Origin: JAGOTP01 sp964598725
GTDB taxonomy: Bacteria; Patescibacteriota; Patescibacteriia; 2-12-FULL-60-25
Direction: 5' to 3'
DNA: 64,000 bases
Assembly: GCA_964598725.1 (NCBI GenBank)
Contig: CAZRCW010000001.1
Location: 1 to 64,000 of the forward strand
A program made the translations under genes and the position numbers. How positions within the stretch are numbered: the stretch's first letter is position 1; every line of letters begins with the position of its first letter. Below the pieces are notes generated by a model. It ran no database searches. It worked only from the letters and a program-made list of their open reading frames with translations, and was not told where the DNA came from. Positions 34,108 to 42,577 of this stretch are shown piece by piece.

Positions 34108-34809
34108 TTATTCGGTAGCAAATGGGATCGAACCGCACGTTGCGGCCGCTTCATCGATCACGCGCGAGACTTCATCGATCACCGGTTCATAGGTCTGGAC
34201 CGTCTTACCCGTCTTGAGATTCAGATGAACATTCAAACTATGCGCCTGCATGACCGAACTCACTTCACAGGTATGAATCTGCTGCCGGGCTTCATCCCAA
34301 GCGATGTAGCTGATACCGGTTGCAGGCAGAACGGGTGTTTCTCCGTCTTCCAAAATCCGCATCGTGCGCACCAGAATCCCGGTCCGTTCCTTGATTCCTT
34401 CGATCAGTGCGCGCTTGCCATCATACACTTGGTTGAAACGAATACTCATCATGATACAGGGCAGCGCTCCGTTATCAGACACGCAGAAGCTCAAGCCGTC
34501 ATAAACCAACTGGGCAGACGATGTCGCACCCGAAGCATCGACGGACGTAAAGGTCGGAATCGCCTGACCGATGGTTTGGTTTGGATCAAAACTGAGTGTA
34601 CCAATACGCGCGAGATCGGTCGGCGCTTCATCCACGACGAATTCCTGCACTGCATCCGTGGTTTTCTGAATCTGCGTACGTGTATCGACAACTTTCTCTA
34701 GTGAAACGATTCGATAACCGATTCCAATTGCCGCTAAAACACCCAGAACCAACAGAACATAAACAAAAACCGATAACGAAGCGGCTTTAGCTGAAGGGGT
34801 TTGGTCCAT
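34108..34809 (-). CDS. 233-aa membrane-anchored hypothetical protein
   Basis: One N-terminal membrane segment (SVFVYVLLVLGVLAAIGIGYRIV, 13-35) and an external domain. It has FCVSDNGALPC, TCEVSS and a C-terminal TCGS, giving four Cys that may form disulfides. No family recognised. Host-type composition; upstream of it on the minus strand lies the GC-rich locus at 34925. Confidence 0.75.
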   Translation of the reverse strand: MDQTPSAKAASLSVFVYVLLVLGVLAAIGIGYRIVSLEKVVDTRTQIQKTTDAVQEFVVDEAPTDLARIGTLSFDPNQTIGQAIPTFTSVDASGATSSAQLVYDGLSFCVSDNGALPCIMMSIRFNQVYDGKRALIEGIKERTGILVRTMRILEDGETPVLPATGISYIAWDEARQQIHTCEVSSVMQAHSLNVHLNLKTGKTVQTYEPVIDEVSRVIDEAAATCGSIPFATE

Positions 34810-34852
34810 ATAGAAAAGTATACTACGTCTGCCCCGCTTTTAAACGACGAAT

Positions 34853-34893
34853 GCCCGGGAACGGAGGAGGCAGTTCGCCGTCCCGTCCCGGGC
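34853..34893 (-). terminator. terminator of the 143-aa gene
   Basis: GCCCGGGA (34853-34860) and TCCCGGGC (34886-34893) with further CCG pairing; TTCGTCGTTT follows on the minus strand. A second hairpin GCGCTC/GAGCGC lies between it and the stop. Confidence 0.65.
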
Positions 34894-34924
34894 GTGTTGT
34901 GCGCTCCGAAGAGCGCCGATAAGT

Positions 34925-35356
34925 TCAGGTGCCATTGGGCAGGCCTGATGGCGGCGGTGCGGCCGGTGGCCGAAACCCGGTCGGCAGGCCTTTCTCGAGC
35001 AGATGCAGACCAGCGGTCGCGACACGGTATTCGCGTGGTGTGTCCGAGTTCTGAGTCTGCGCCTGCCCACGTTCGCTCACGCGCCAGTCAATCAAACGCA
35101 GGGCGACCATCTGACTCAGCTTCTTCTCGAGCTGCACTTCCGAACCGAGCCAGACCTGGAATAGTGATCCGGCCACCTGTTCGATCTCGGTTCGCAGGTA
35201 GTACCCATCCTTGGGCTGCCAGTTCGCGAGATGATCGAGAATGAGGAGAACGAGCGCGACCTCAGCATCCGCTTCGTCTTTCGAATCACCTCCTCGTTTC
35301 GATGTCAGCCGCCCAATCCAAAAACCAAGGCCTAAGAGAAAAAAAGCAGCGAGCAT
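34925..35356 (-). CDS. 143-aa membrane-anchored hypothetical protein (GC-rich locus)
   Basis: Starts with a short membrane segment (MLAAFFLLGLGFWIG), followed by a charged cytoplasmic part whose helices (VALVLLILDHLANWQ, YLRTEIEQVAG, LEKKLSQMVALRLIDWRV) and EYRVATAGLHLLEKG look like a winged-helix fold; a Pro-rich tail ends it. A DNA- or protein-binding role at the membrane is possible but not shown. GGGGTGA lies before the ATG as SD. Its leader contains a perfect hairpin CCTCAAGGA/TCCTTGAGG (35378-35400). Confidence 0.65.
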   Translation of the reverse strand: MLAAFFLLGLGFWIGRLTSKRGGDSKDEADAEVALVLLILDHLANWQPKDGYYLRTEIEQVAGSLFQVWLGSEVQLEKKLSQMVALRLIDWRVSERGQAQTQNSDTPREYRVATAGLHLLEKGLPTGFRPPAAPPPSGLPNGT

Positions 35357-35377
35357 ACGTCACCCCATGTGGTTGAA

Positions 35378-35400
35378 CCTCAAGGACCCGTTCCTTGAGG
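35378..35400 (-). promoter_or_regulatory. hairpin in the leader of the 143-aa gene
   Basis: Nine-base perfect stem with loop CCCGT, about 20 nt before the ATG. It may be the terminator of the upstream lipoprotein gene (no T-tract) or a translational control hairpin. Confidence 0.4.
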
Positions 35401-35457
35401 ACTCGGGAATGTAGCAAAAACCTAGGTATATCGCAAACTGCAACCATCTGGCCGATC

Positions 35458-36171
35458 TTATTCGGACTGAATCTGCAGACTCTCTATAATCCGCTCCATG
35501 TCAGGTGTGACCTGATGGCTGAAATCATCCTGACCCATCGGATAGTGCTTACTGAGTTCAAACTGCATCCTCCAACGAGCGAATCGAAAAACGGTCGAAC
35601 AGCCTTTCGTCCCACCGACTAATAAGCTGACTCCTTTCGTTGTTCCAACCGTCACTTCTTGGGGTGGGAGCGTGAGAAGAGTTCCTGACGCATCACGAAC
35701 CTCGAGACATTCGTTCTGAAGGGGAACTTCTACTGGCGGTGCGACATCTACAAATGGAACCACCGACATCGTCAGCGTGTATTCGCGTGAAAAGTAGGTT
35801 CCATTGCTCACAAAGCGACCGAAACTGAGTGCCCCATCGGTCGAACCATGGTCTGCGTAAAAATTAACCGGCAGAATGGCCTGCCCCGCTACCGACCAGT
35901 CCTTTGAAAATGGGACCACCAGCTGAAGGAGTTCATTTGAGATCGGCTGCCAATCGGCGGCTGCGGACATCTTGAGTTGATCATCGTACGTCACGCCTTT
36001 ATTCCAAAGATCCATTGGTAAACTATAGGCATCGCTTATGTAAAATCCGGTCGTTTGAGGTGGATACGCATCCTTCAATGAGATGCCGCAACCACTTCCT
36101 ACAAAAAGGAATAGTCCTAAACTTGCTGCGAGAGCAATCGAACGGACAAAATCAAAAGATCGGGAAGCCAT
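35458..36171 (-). CDS. 237-aa lipoprotein, hypothetical
   Basis: Lipoprotein signal ending in LFVGSGC (lipid Cys near residue 28). The mature part is beta-rich with two further cysteines (QNECLEVRD; TKGCSTVFRF) and a central ILPVNFYADHG. No family recognised. Host-type composition. The 41-nt gap to the DUF305 gene upstream on the same strand suggests cotranscription. Confidence 0.75.
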   Translation of the reverse strand: MASRSFDFVRSIALAASLGLFLFVGSGCGISLKDAYPPQTTGFYISDAYSLPMDLWNKGVTYDDQLKMSAAADWQPISNELLQLVVPFSKDWSVAGQAILPVNFYADHGSTDGALSFGRFVSNGTYFSREYTLTMSVVPFVDVAPPVEVPLQNECLEVRDASGTLLTLPPQEVTVGTTKGVSLLVGGTKGCSTVFRFARWRMQFELSKHYPMGQDDFSHQVTPDMERIIESLQIQSE

Positions 36172-36212
36172 AGCTTCTCCGATCTTGAACGGTGGGCAAA
36201 GATTGGGCAATC

Positions 36213-36635
36213 TTAGCGTCCGAACCACTGCTTGTTCCAATCCTGCATCTGCTTGATCTCTTTTTCTTGAGCGGTGATGATACCGTTCGCAAGCGTTTTC
36301 AACTCTTCGCGATTGGACTGCGCTAAAACCGCCTTCGCCATTTCAACGGCTCCCTGATGGTGGACGATCATTTCATCCAAGAAGGCTTTGTCGAACTCGT
36401 CCCCGGTCTTCCCTTTTAAGCCTGCCATCATCCCATCCATCATCATCGACATGTCCATGGCGCTCGAAGTAGCAGACATGGCCGACATATCGTGACCGGG
36501 CATACTCATCGTACTTGTCGAAGCGGCCGGTTGAACGGCAACTTGCTCTGGAGCATGCGTTCGTACCATGCCGATACGGATCCCAATGAGTAGAGCAACG
36601 ATCGCAACGATGATCAACTGAATGTGTTTATTCAT
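36213..36635 (-). CDS. DUF305-family protein, membrane-anchored and Met-rich
   Basis: 140 aa. N-terminal anchor (LIIVAIVALLIGIRIGMV), a Met/His-rich segment (about 43-75: MSMPGHDMSAMS, DMSMMMDGMM) and the DUF305 helical core with DEMIVHHQGAVEMAKAVL (about 87-104) and AQEKEIKQMQ. Family members are exported and often linked to copper handling. The shared Met-rich theme with the YceI protein 3 kb away is notable. Confidence 0.87.
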   Translation of the reverse strand: MNKHIQLIIVAIVALLIGIRIGMVRTHAPEQVAVQPAASTSTMSMPGHDMSAMSATSSAMDMSMMMDGMMAGLKGKTGDEFDKAFLDEMIVHHQGAVEMAKAVLAQSNREELKTLANGIITAQEKEIKQMQDWNKQWFGR

Positions 36636-36687
36636 ATGAGGAAAGTATCACATTCGGCTCGATAGCATGCAATGGTTCCCAAGTAAC

Positions 36688-37452
36688 CTAGACCGGCTTA
36701 CGACACACAAAAATAAACGTCGCAGGTACGAGTTCAGCTTTCTGAACTGAGTAGTACTGCTTCGGATCAACATGCGCATACATATCACTCTTCGGAGCTG
36801 GTTCTAAAAAATCGGTCACTTCGAACCCCGCTTCACGCATCAACCGAAACCAACTGCTGGTTTTTCGATACGTCACATGTGCCGTTGAACCTGAATCACG
36901 CCAATTGTCTTTTCGTACCGATGATTCGTCGTGGTACGACTGCTTAATAGAAAAACGTTCATCCTTATATTCAACATCCGTGAAAAAACTATGCTCCCAA
37001 CTCCAGACAAACATTCCACCAGGTTTCAAAACATTGAATACCTGAGCAAGCGCCGCCTCCGGATCTTGCGTCCACCCAAAACCATAAATCGAAAAGACCG
37101 CATCGACGGGTTCGATCGTTAACTCGTCTTCCATTGAAGCACGAATCAACTCGACACTCCCTTGCTTGATCTCTTCGGCATTGAAGTCGGCTGCTTCTTT
37201 GATTTGTTCATCGGAGATATCCAAACCATAGACCTTCTTCGCGCCTTGATTCACAAGGTACTTCAACGAACGCCCACTGCCACAGGCTATTTCCAAGAAG
37301 ACTTTCCCCTTGGGTGTAGGTAACAGATCTAGATCTTCCCCTACCCCATACGGTGCCCAGATAGGGAGCGCCTCCATGTGCGTAAACAAATCAGCCACCC
37401 TATTCCAGGTTGCACGGTTCTCATCGATCTTTAAACTGACTGGCTGGTCCAT
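36688..37452 (-). CDS. class I SAM-dependent methyltransferase
   Basis: 254 aa. Motif I is VFLEIACGSGRSLKYL (about residue 52), YGLDISDEQI, then AVFSIYGFGWTQDPEAAL and VLKPGGMFVWSWEH. The C-terminal part (KTSSWFRLMREAGFEVTDFLEP) resembles the methyltransferase at 14387 in plan, so they may be distant paralogues. Substrate unknown. It follows a small gene by 2 nt. Confidence 0.85.
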   Translation of the reverse strand: MDQPVSLKIDENRATWNRVADLFTHMEALPIWAPYGVGEDLDLLPTPKGKVFLEIACGSGRSLKYLVNQGAKKVYGLDISDEQIKEAADFNAEEIKQGSVELIRASMEDELTIEPVDAVFSIYGFGWTQDPEAALAQVFNVLKPGGMFVWSWEHSFFTDVEYKDERFSIKQSYHDESSVRKDNWRDSGSTAHVTYRKTSSWFRLMREAGFEVTDFLEPAPKSDMYAHVDPKQYYSVQKAELVPATFIFVCRKPV

Positions 37453-37454
37453 AG

Positions 37455-37655
37455 TTATTCACTCTTCAAGAACTCGTCTAGCGTGGGCAACGTTTTGAGT
37501 TCAGGCTTAAGGTCCGTTTCAACACCCGTGTGCGCGATGTGATCGAAAACGACTTCGGCCGTTTGGTGATAGTTGTTTTCAATGAGACGTTCGAGCAAGG
37601 CTTTTAGTTCCTTCTTACACCAATCGAGTTTCTGACTTTCAAATGAAGTGTTCAT
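37455..37655 (-). CDS. 66-aa hypothetical protein
   Basis: Small helical protein (WCKKELKALLERLIENNYH, then HTGVETDLKPELKTLP). No motif recognised. Its stop lies 2 nt before the methyltransferase start, so the two are translationally linked; it may be a small partner subunit. Confidence 0.65.
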   Translation of the reverse strand: MNTSFESQKLDWCKKELKALLERLIENNYHQTAEVVFDHIAHTGVETDLKPELKTLPTLDEFLKSE

Positions 37656-37693
37656 AGATGCTTTATAGAAATAGTACTCTTTATAAAAGCGCT

Positions 37694-37728
37694 CAGGGAG
37701 GGCGACGGAGAGACCGCCACCCTCCCCA
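37694..37728 (-). terminator. terminator of the 128-aa gene
   Basis: GGGAGGGCG and CGCC(A)CCCTCCC form a GC-rich stem just after the stop; GCTTTTAT follows on the minus strand. Confidence 0.65.
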
Positions 37729-37738
37729 GTCGATGAGC

Positions 37739-38125
37739 TCAGTCCCTGCTCGAGCGCCCCTGCAGACTGATCTGGTAGATCGGCAGTCTTTCATCGGGAT
37801 AGCAGATGTGGAATGCTTCCACGACTTCGGCCTGCACGAGCGTTCGTTCGTGCGAAGGAACGCACTCGAACACCCTGTTCAGTACTCGCTTGAGAGCATC
37901 ACGGACCACGATCGGGTTGATGATGTTGGGGCTCCCAAGTCCTTGGACATGGAGCTGCATGATCGCCCTATCCAGAGCCTGTACACACGCTCCGAGCGAC
38001 TCATAGTCGTCATGCGTGACGTCGCACTGTGCCCACAACAGGAACAGATGAGCAGACGCCGTGTGCAGATGCCTGAGCGCCCTCATCAGCTCCCTACATC
38101 GATCTTTCGATTCTTGTTGCGACAT
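37739..38125 (-). CDS. 128-aa helical hypothetical protein (GC-rich locus)
   Basis: Soluble helical protein (CRELMRALRHLHTASAHLFLLWAQCD, LGACVQALDRAIMQLHVQGL). No motif recognised. A strong SD, GGAGGAG, lies 8 nt before the ATG. GC-rich, isolated and followed by its own terminator. Confidence 0.65.
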   Translation of the reverse strand: MSQQESKDRCRELMRALRHLHTASAHLFLLWAQCDVTHDDYESLGACVQALDRAIMQLHVQGLGSPNIINPIVVRDALKRVLNRVFECVPSHERTLVQAEVVEAFHICYPDERLPIYQISLQGRSSRD

Positions 38126-38160
38126 GGCTCATCTCCTCCACCGTGGATTGTTGATATAAA

Positions 38161-38187
38161 ACCACGGCAGACCAAGCCTGCCGTGGT
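38161..38187 (-). terminator. intrinsic terminator of the VOC gene
   Basis: ACCACGGCAG/CTGCCGTGGT, loop ACCAAGC. It lies after the VOC gene and before the 128-aa gene; on the minus strand TTTTATATC follows. Confidence 0.75.
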
Positions 38188-38209
38188 CGACAACCTCTGT
38201 CAATTTTTA

Positions 38210-38548
38210 TTATTCCGACCAAACTGCCAGCTCGTTTCCGCTCGGGTCGGCAAAAATAAACCGACGGCCACCCGGGAACGCGTAGATGTCTTGGGTTGTT
38301 CCACCATGCTTTTCAACCAGCGCTTTCGTTTCTTCCAAACGCTCTGAGAATAAAACGACGAGTGGTCCGCCGCCGACGGCACGATCGGTCGTGAATCCTC
38401 CTTCGCGTTCAGCAGCATCTTTAAAGGCAGCGTAATCTGGACCAAAATCGTTGAATTCCCATCCGAAAACGGCACTATAAAACGCTTTAATCGCACCCAG
38501 ATCTTTGGCACCGAATTCGATGTAGTTGAGAGAGTGATGGGTGTTCAT
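38210..38548 (-). CDS. VOC-family (glyoxalase/bleomycin-resistance fold) protein
   Basis: 112 aa. NYIEFGAKDLGAIKAFYSAVFGWEF at the start and RRFIFADPSGNELAVWS at the end are typical of the vicinal-oxygen-chelate fold; the Glu in GNELAVW is the usual metal ligand, and His5 in MNTHHSLNYIEF may supply another. Reaction unknown (isomerase, dioxygenase or binding protein). Confidence 0.88.
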   Translation of the reverse strand: MNTHHSLNYIEFGAKDLGAIKAFYSAVFGWEFNDFGPDYAAFKDAAEREGGFTTDRAVGGGPLVVLFSERLEETKALVEKHGGTTQDIYAFPGGRRFIFADPSGNELAVWSE

Positions 38549-38606
38549 AGGGAAATTTATTCAATATGAAAAGGCTAACACGATGTAAGCAGAAGAGCGA
38601 ACCCGA

Positions 38607-38635
38607 TTGACGGACACTGCTTTCTCTATTTAAAT
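38607..38635 (+). promoter_or_regulatory. promoter of the 331-aa gene
   Basis: TTGACG (38607-38612), 17-base spacer, TTAAAT (38630-38635). Confidence 0.6.
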
Positions 38636-38677
38636 ACAGCCGTCCTTTCCATCACAACCCCAACCGGAGGAACGTCG

Positions 38678-39673
38678 ATGCCAGATGATGCGCATAGCCG
38701 TCCTCCACTTGATCATGGAGGACCACGCGTTCTGTTTCTACTGCCTGACGAGCAGGTCGCAGCTCGCGAGATCCTGCAGCCAAGAGACGCGAGATCACCG
38801 TTACCTGATCAGCCCATCCACCAACAACTTCTTCAAGCACTGATCGCGGCTCAGCTGATTGTTCTTGAAGATACCCTCCCACGACTGATCGCGCCGCCTA
38901 CACACCTCTTGTTCGTTCCGATCGAGAGGCGTGATACGTATGCGCTAGAGCTCTGCCAGCTGGAATTCGTTCGGCTGATTCAACGGCTCGCTAGTCGTGA
39001 TGCGGAGCCTCTCAGTGGTGAGCAGCTCAGTAACACCACGCGCATCTGGATCGACGGACATCCACGCGATCTGAAATCGATTCGGGACGTATCTTCTCGA
39101 CTGATCGCAGCAACGCTCCAGCAGCTCTCCGATCAGAACCTCGGCCTCGTCTGGCTCGCGTTCACAGCGGTCGGACGACAGTACTTCGTCTCCGTTGAAG
39201 GCTTCGAAGCCTACACGCTGACGGTCGACACAGCACGAGGGAGAAAAGTAACGGTAGCGCCAAGCGCACCCGTCGCTCTCCCTATCCTCGAGGCTCCCGT
39301 TGAAGCGCCTGTTACACCAGCTCAACGTATCCTTGGCACAAACACCTGTGACTGGGATGATTTCATCGCTTCCCTCGAAGCCAAGAGGGCTCAGGCAGCC
39401 GATGACATCGCGGCATGTTACAAGCGGATCACCGATCTCATGGAGCTGTTTTACCCGCTCTGGGACTGGTGCCGGGTTCTCTGGGACCTGCAGCATGAAC
39501 TCACCCGCAAAGGTGAATCTACGGATGCGATCCAGGAGCAACTACGACTGATCGAACCTACGATGCGGCGTCACTTCACCGAGGCGCAAGACTGGGAACG
39601 TGAAGCCGCTCTCCTGATCACCATCGAATGTGACTGCGCTGAAGCGTTACGTCTTCTCAAACGAAACAGCTGA
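38678..39673 (+). CDS. 331-aa hypothetical protein (GC-rich locus)
   Basis: Soluble; helices dominate at both ends (LLQALIAAQLIVLEDTLPRLI; DDIAACYKRITDLMELFYPLWDWCRVLWDLQHEL). The middle (SNTTRIWIDGHPRDLKSIRD; YFVSVEGFEAYTLTVDT) looks like a mixed alpha/beta domain, followed by a Pro/Val linker (about 205-220). No family recognised. GGAGGA lies 8 nt before the ATG. Own promoter and own terminator: a self-contained unit. Confidence 0.7.
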   Translation: MPDDAHSRPPLDHGGPRVLFLLPDEQVAAREILQPRDARSPLPDQPIHQQLLQALIAAQLIVLEDTLPRLIAPPTHLLFVPIERRDTYALELCQLEFVRLIQRLASRDAEPLSGEQLSNTTRIWIDGHPRDLKSIRDVSSRLIAATLQQLSDQNLGLVWLAFTAVGRQYFVSVEGFEAYTLTVDTARGRKVTVAPSAPVALPILEAPVEAPVTPAQRILGTNTCDWDDFIASLEAKRAQAADDIAACYKRITDLMELFYPLWDWCRVLWDLQHELTRKGESTDAIQEQLRLIEPTMRRHFTEAQDWEREAALLITIECDCAEALRLLKRNS

Positions 39674-39715
39674 CGCGCCTGGGATAAAAACTCAACTCTT
39701 CTGAAAGGAGTAGAT

Positions 39716-39752
39716 AGCGGCGTGTCATGGTCCTGTGACGACGCCGCTTTTA
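39716..39752 (+). terminator. intrinsic terminator
   Basis: AGCGGCGTGTCA pairs with TGACGACGCCGCT (one bulge), then TTTTAT. It overlaps the 3' end of the convergent GIY-YIG gene. Confidence 0.8.
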
Positions 39753-40003
39753 TAATTCTGCTGATCGACCAATTGTTGTTTTTCTTCTCTCGATAATTTC
39801 TTCAACGCAAATTCTCGTTTTCGCGCCTCTGATTCTGAAGCCATGTCTTCGCGCCAAATACAGACCGCCGGTAAACGACCGCGCGTGTATTTCGCGCCTT
39901 TGCCCGCATTATGCGTAGCCAAACGCTTTTCGATGTCAGTCGTAATCCCAATATAAAAAGTGTCATCAGCACATCTCAGTAGATAGACAGACCACGTAGA
40001 CAT
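39725..40003 (-). CDS. GIY-YIG nuclease-superfamily protein (UPF0213 type)
   Basis: 92 aa, typical of stand-alone GIY-YIG domains. The motif appears as VYLLRCADDTFYIGIT (residues 6-21), with KRLATHNAGKGAKYTRGRLP and the catalytic Glu in SESEARKREFALKKLSR. Members of this group are poorly characterised and may act in DNA repair. Confidence 0.9.
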   Translation of the reverse strand: MSTWSVYLLRCADDTFYIGITTDIEKRLATHNAGKGAKYTRGRLPAVCIWREDMASESEARKREFALKKLSREEKQQLVDQQNYKSGVVTGP

Positions 40004-40009
40004 AGAGCG

Positions 40010-40918
40010 CTACGTCTTAAGAAGCGCGCCGATGAACATCTTTCCGGTATCAAAGAGCGTATATGCATTCCCCGTCATCACCCCTATCTGCGTCAATGAC
40101 TCCTTGGTATAACGCATGGATTGCAGCATCAGCAATCGATCCCCTGATTTGATACCGCAGGCTTCCAATACGTCTGTTGAGCGGTTCAGCGTATACCAAA
40201 CCTGAATCCCATCGGTGACCGTTCGCTCAGCAACATCCATCGTAGGCTCAAGCCCAAGTAAAGCCAACTTTGGATCGGCGAGATCAAAGGCTATAGATTG
40301 ATACAGTTGTACATACTCCACCATGTTCACTCGATCACGCTGATGAGTATTGATGAATAGGCATCCACCCGGTCCGGCGATTCGGTTAAGAAGCGGTAAG
40401 ATAACCTGCGGAAGATAATTCCCGAACGTAAGCCCGATCGAGACAAAACGCGGTATCGTCGGTTCTCCCAAGCGCTCGGGTAATTCTTCGAACGATGCTT
40501 GGATCGGTTCTGCTTCAATCTTCTGCGAACGCGCATGCTCAGCGGAAAGCTCTAGGTAGCGCTGGCTGATATCAACCGGTCGATAGATAAAATGCTTTCC
40601 CATGGCTCGCGCCGCATCAAACAAGTACTGCTCTTTATGTGCGGTTCCTGGACCAAGATCAATGTACTCGCACTCATTTGGTAGCTGAGCAACGATCTCC
40701 TGCGCGATCTCTTTTAGATATTCGTTCTCTGGTTCTGTGATCAATTTCTGGTATGGGTCTTCGCCTTGTTGAATCGATTCATACTTTTCTTCTCCAGTAG
40801 GCGTGTACAACAACAACGAGTCCGAATAATCCCAAACTCCTTCTTCGAGTTTACGAAGACTGGCGAACGCACGCTGCTTAAACCAGTCGAGTGAGTACAG
40901 CTCTGTGGAAGATGGCAT
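40010..40918 (-). CDS. EgtD-like (histidine-specific type) SAM methyltransferase
   Basis: 302 aa. The N-terminal part (YESIQQGEDPYQKLITEPENEYL) and the SAM site CEYIDLGPGTAHKEQYL, then YRPVDISQRYLELSAEH, match the Methyltransf_33 family, whose known member methylates the alpha-amine of histidine. FVSIGLTFGNYLP and FINTHQRDR correspond to the family's GSTIGNF and GxD segments but differ in detail, so the amino-acid substrate is uncertain. Confidence 0.78.
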   Translation of the reverse strand: MPSSTELYSLDWFKQRAFASLRKLEEGVWDYSDSLLLYTPTGEEKYESIQQGEDPYQKLITEPENEYLKEIAQEIVAQLPNECEYIDLGPGTAHKEQYLFDAARAMGKHFIYRPVDISQRYLELSAEHARSQKIEAEPIQASFEELPERLGEPTIPRFVSIGLTFGNYLPQVILPLLNRIAGPGGCLFINTHQRDRVNMVEYVQLYQSIAFDLADPKLALLGLEPTMDVAERTVTDGIQVWYTLNRSTDVLEACGIKSGDRLLMLQSMRYTKESLTQIGVMTGNAYTLFDTGKMFIGALLKT

Positions 40919-40927
40919 ATATTTAGT

Positions 40928-41395
40928 CTAGAGATCGACTAGCCCACCCAAATAGTTCGCTTGATAAACGCACACATCATTTTGAAAAATCTTTTCCTCT
41001 CCCGAGAAACGTTCGATCGTTCCCGTCAGGGAATTTTCATATCGCCACTCTCCTTGCTCAAAATGACTTGGACCACGATAAGGCGCTTCGGCTGGGGCCT
41101 GCGACAACGCCGCCATTAAAATGGTGTAGACCTGCTTATTCACCTGCCCCGGTTCGACGAACCCATAATAGACCATCATCCAAACCGGCTTCTGGTTCAG
41201 AAATACTACCTCCCGACCGCCATACGGTTCACCTCCAAAATAGTTATCGTGAAACGCAAAGTCGCCCGTTTCAAAGCGAATAGTCGTCGATCCATCCAGC
41301 TGTTTTTCTTTGATGGATTCATCACCTGAAGCGTACGTCGCCCGGCTCGCCTGCCAGATGAAGTGCTTCAACTCCCCTATCTGCTCGTTAGTCAT
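40928..41395 (-). CDS. DUF5680-type hypothetical protein
   Basis: 155 aa, soluble. The core FAFHDNYFGGEPYGGREVVFLNQKPVWMMVYYG recalls a small domain usually called DUF5680, sometimes fused to Xre regulators; no helix-turn-helix is present here. Function unknown. It ends 10 nt before the EgtD-like gene on the same strand, so the two form an operon. Confidence 0.7.
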   Translation of the reverse strand: MTNEQIGELKHFIWQASRATYASGDESIKEKQLDGSTTIRFETGDFAFHDNYFGGEPYGGREVVFLNQKPVWMMVYYGFVEPGQVNKQVYTILMAALSQAPAEAPYRGPSHFEQGEWRYENSLTGTIERFSGEEKIFQNDVCVYQANYLGGLVDL

Positions 41396-41480
41396 AGTCG
41401 ATGGGTACCATACCCGCTTCGCTGAGGATATGCCTAGCCCCGCTTGCGTCTCGCGAGGGAGATCGTTAGAGTCACGGCCT

Positions 41481-41888
41481 ATGGCTACCGCCTTCGAACA
41501 CCGTGCACTTGAACTTCAAGACAAAAAACCGATCGTCTTCACTGCGCTCTCCAAAAAGTATTTCTACTTGCGGATGCTGATCGTGAAGTTCGTACTCGAA
41601 GCAGGTTACGTGCCACTGAATCCGTTCATGTCGTTCGATTACTTCTTGGCTGACACCGTCGATCGAGATATCGTGCGTCAGGCAAACAATGTTTTAGTCG
41701 ATGTCGCAGCTGAGCTCTGGGTTTTCGGCTCGATCAGTAACGGCGTCTTCGCGGAAATCAAACAAATAAAAGCTGCTGGAAAATCTGTGCGCTATTTCGC
41801 TTGTATAAACGATCGGGAATTCAAAGAGATTAGCCCAGACCAACTCGAGTTTGAAGATGGCGTCGAGGCGTTTAAGAACGAGCTTTAG
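41481..41888 (+). CDS. nucleoside 2-deoxyribosyltransferase-like (DUF4406-type) protein
   Basis: 135 aa. Pattern VPLNPFMSFDYFLADTVDRDIVRQANNVLVDVAAELWVFGSISNGVFAEIKQIKAAG, spread over residues 42-110, resembles small Rossmann-like proteins of the NDT superfamily (a nucleotide-site Asp/Glu, then G-x-SxG-x2-E). Enzymatic activity is not certain. The start at 41481 gives MATAFEH; longer starts add unlikely residues. It overlaps the convergent gene by 17 nt. Confidence 0.65.
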   Translation: MATAFEHRALELQDKKPIVFTALSKKYFYLRMLIVKFVLEAGYVPLNPFMSFDYFLADTVDRDIVRQANNVLVDVAAELWVFGSISNGVFAEIKQIKAAGKSVRYFACINDREFKEISPDQLEFEDGVEAFKNEL

Positions 41889-42492
41889 GTTTCGTCTGTT
41901 TTGCTAGCTTCTGCTTTTTTCCTGGCTTCAAATAGAGAATCGCCGTTAACGTTCCAACAACCACGACCAGCGTCACTGGATAGAGCCAAACTGCCATCCC
42001 GGTGTCTGTACCAATGACAACCGTGAACAGATTCAACAGGACGCCTAGAAAAAAGATGGTCCAAGCGGTGCGGCTCTCGTCGCCGGGTTGCTGAAAGGCT
42101 TTCTTGATCGTGGGAATATAGCCACTGACGTAGACACATAGGTTCATTACGAGCGCGATGAACGCATTCCCCGTCAGTCCCCAGATAGCTAAGCTCACGA
42201 GACAGATGGCTAGCGAGATCTTATCCGTGAACGACCAACCGCCTTTTCCATACCGCAGAGCGAGCAAGAAGATCAGGAAGCAGCCAATCGCATCAGCGAT
42301 TGGCACCCAAATCGCTTCGGTCGTGCCCGTGCTGAACACGCTGAACAGAATCGTTGCGGTCGATAAGGACCAAATGAACCAACTCATCCGACTCGGGATC
42401 GTACTTTTCTTCATCACCTCGTACATGTACGGCACGTAGCCGCTGATGAGCAAAATGCCAGAGAGGAGTCCGATGAGTTGTGGGGTCGACAT
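41872..42492 (-). CDS. multi-pass membrane protein, PQ-loop-like
   Basis: 206 aa with about six membrane segments. LIGLLSGILLISGYVPYMYEVMKKSTIPSRMSWFIW and VYVSGYIPTIKKAF...ESRTAWTIFFLG show the repeated GYxP...S..SW/AW pattern of PQ-loop/SWEET-like transporters. Basic C-terminal tail (KPGKKQKLAKQTKPKARS). Substrate unknown. Confidence 0.78.
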   Translation of the reverse strand: MSTPQLIGLLSGILLISGYVPYMYEVMKKSTIPSRMSWFIWSLSTATILFSVFSTGTTEAIWVPIADAIGCFLIFLLALRYGKGGWSFTDKISLAICLVSLAIWGLTGNAFIALVMNLCVYVSGYIPTIKKAFQQPGDESRTAWTIFFLGVLLNLFTVVIGTDTGMAVWLYPVTLVVVVGTLTAILYLKPGKKQKLAKQTKPKARS

Positions 42493-42577
42493 ACGAATAA
42501 GAAGAGTATGCCTGACTGTCGCGTCCTTTGATATGCTCAAAAGACGATAAAACGCCGACCTGGTATGATGCGCGCGT

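Noticed and set aside
41481..41888. Partner of the LOG/ThyA operon
   Set aside because: The NDT-like fold would fit nucleotide metabolism, but the gene is 26 kb away with no shared regulation visible.
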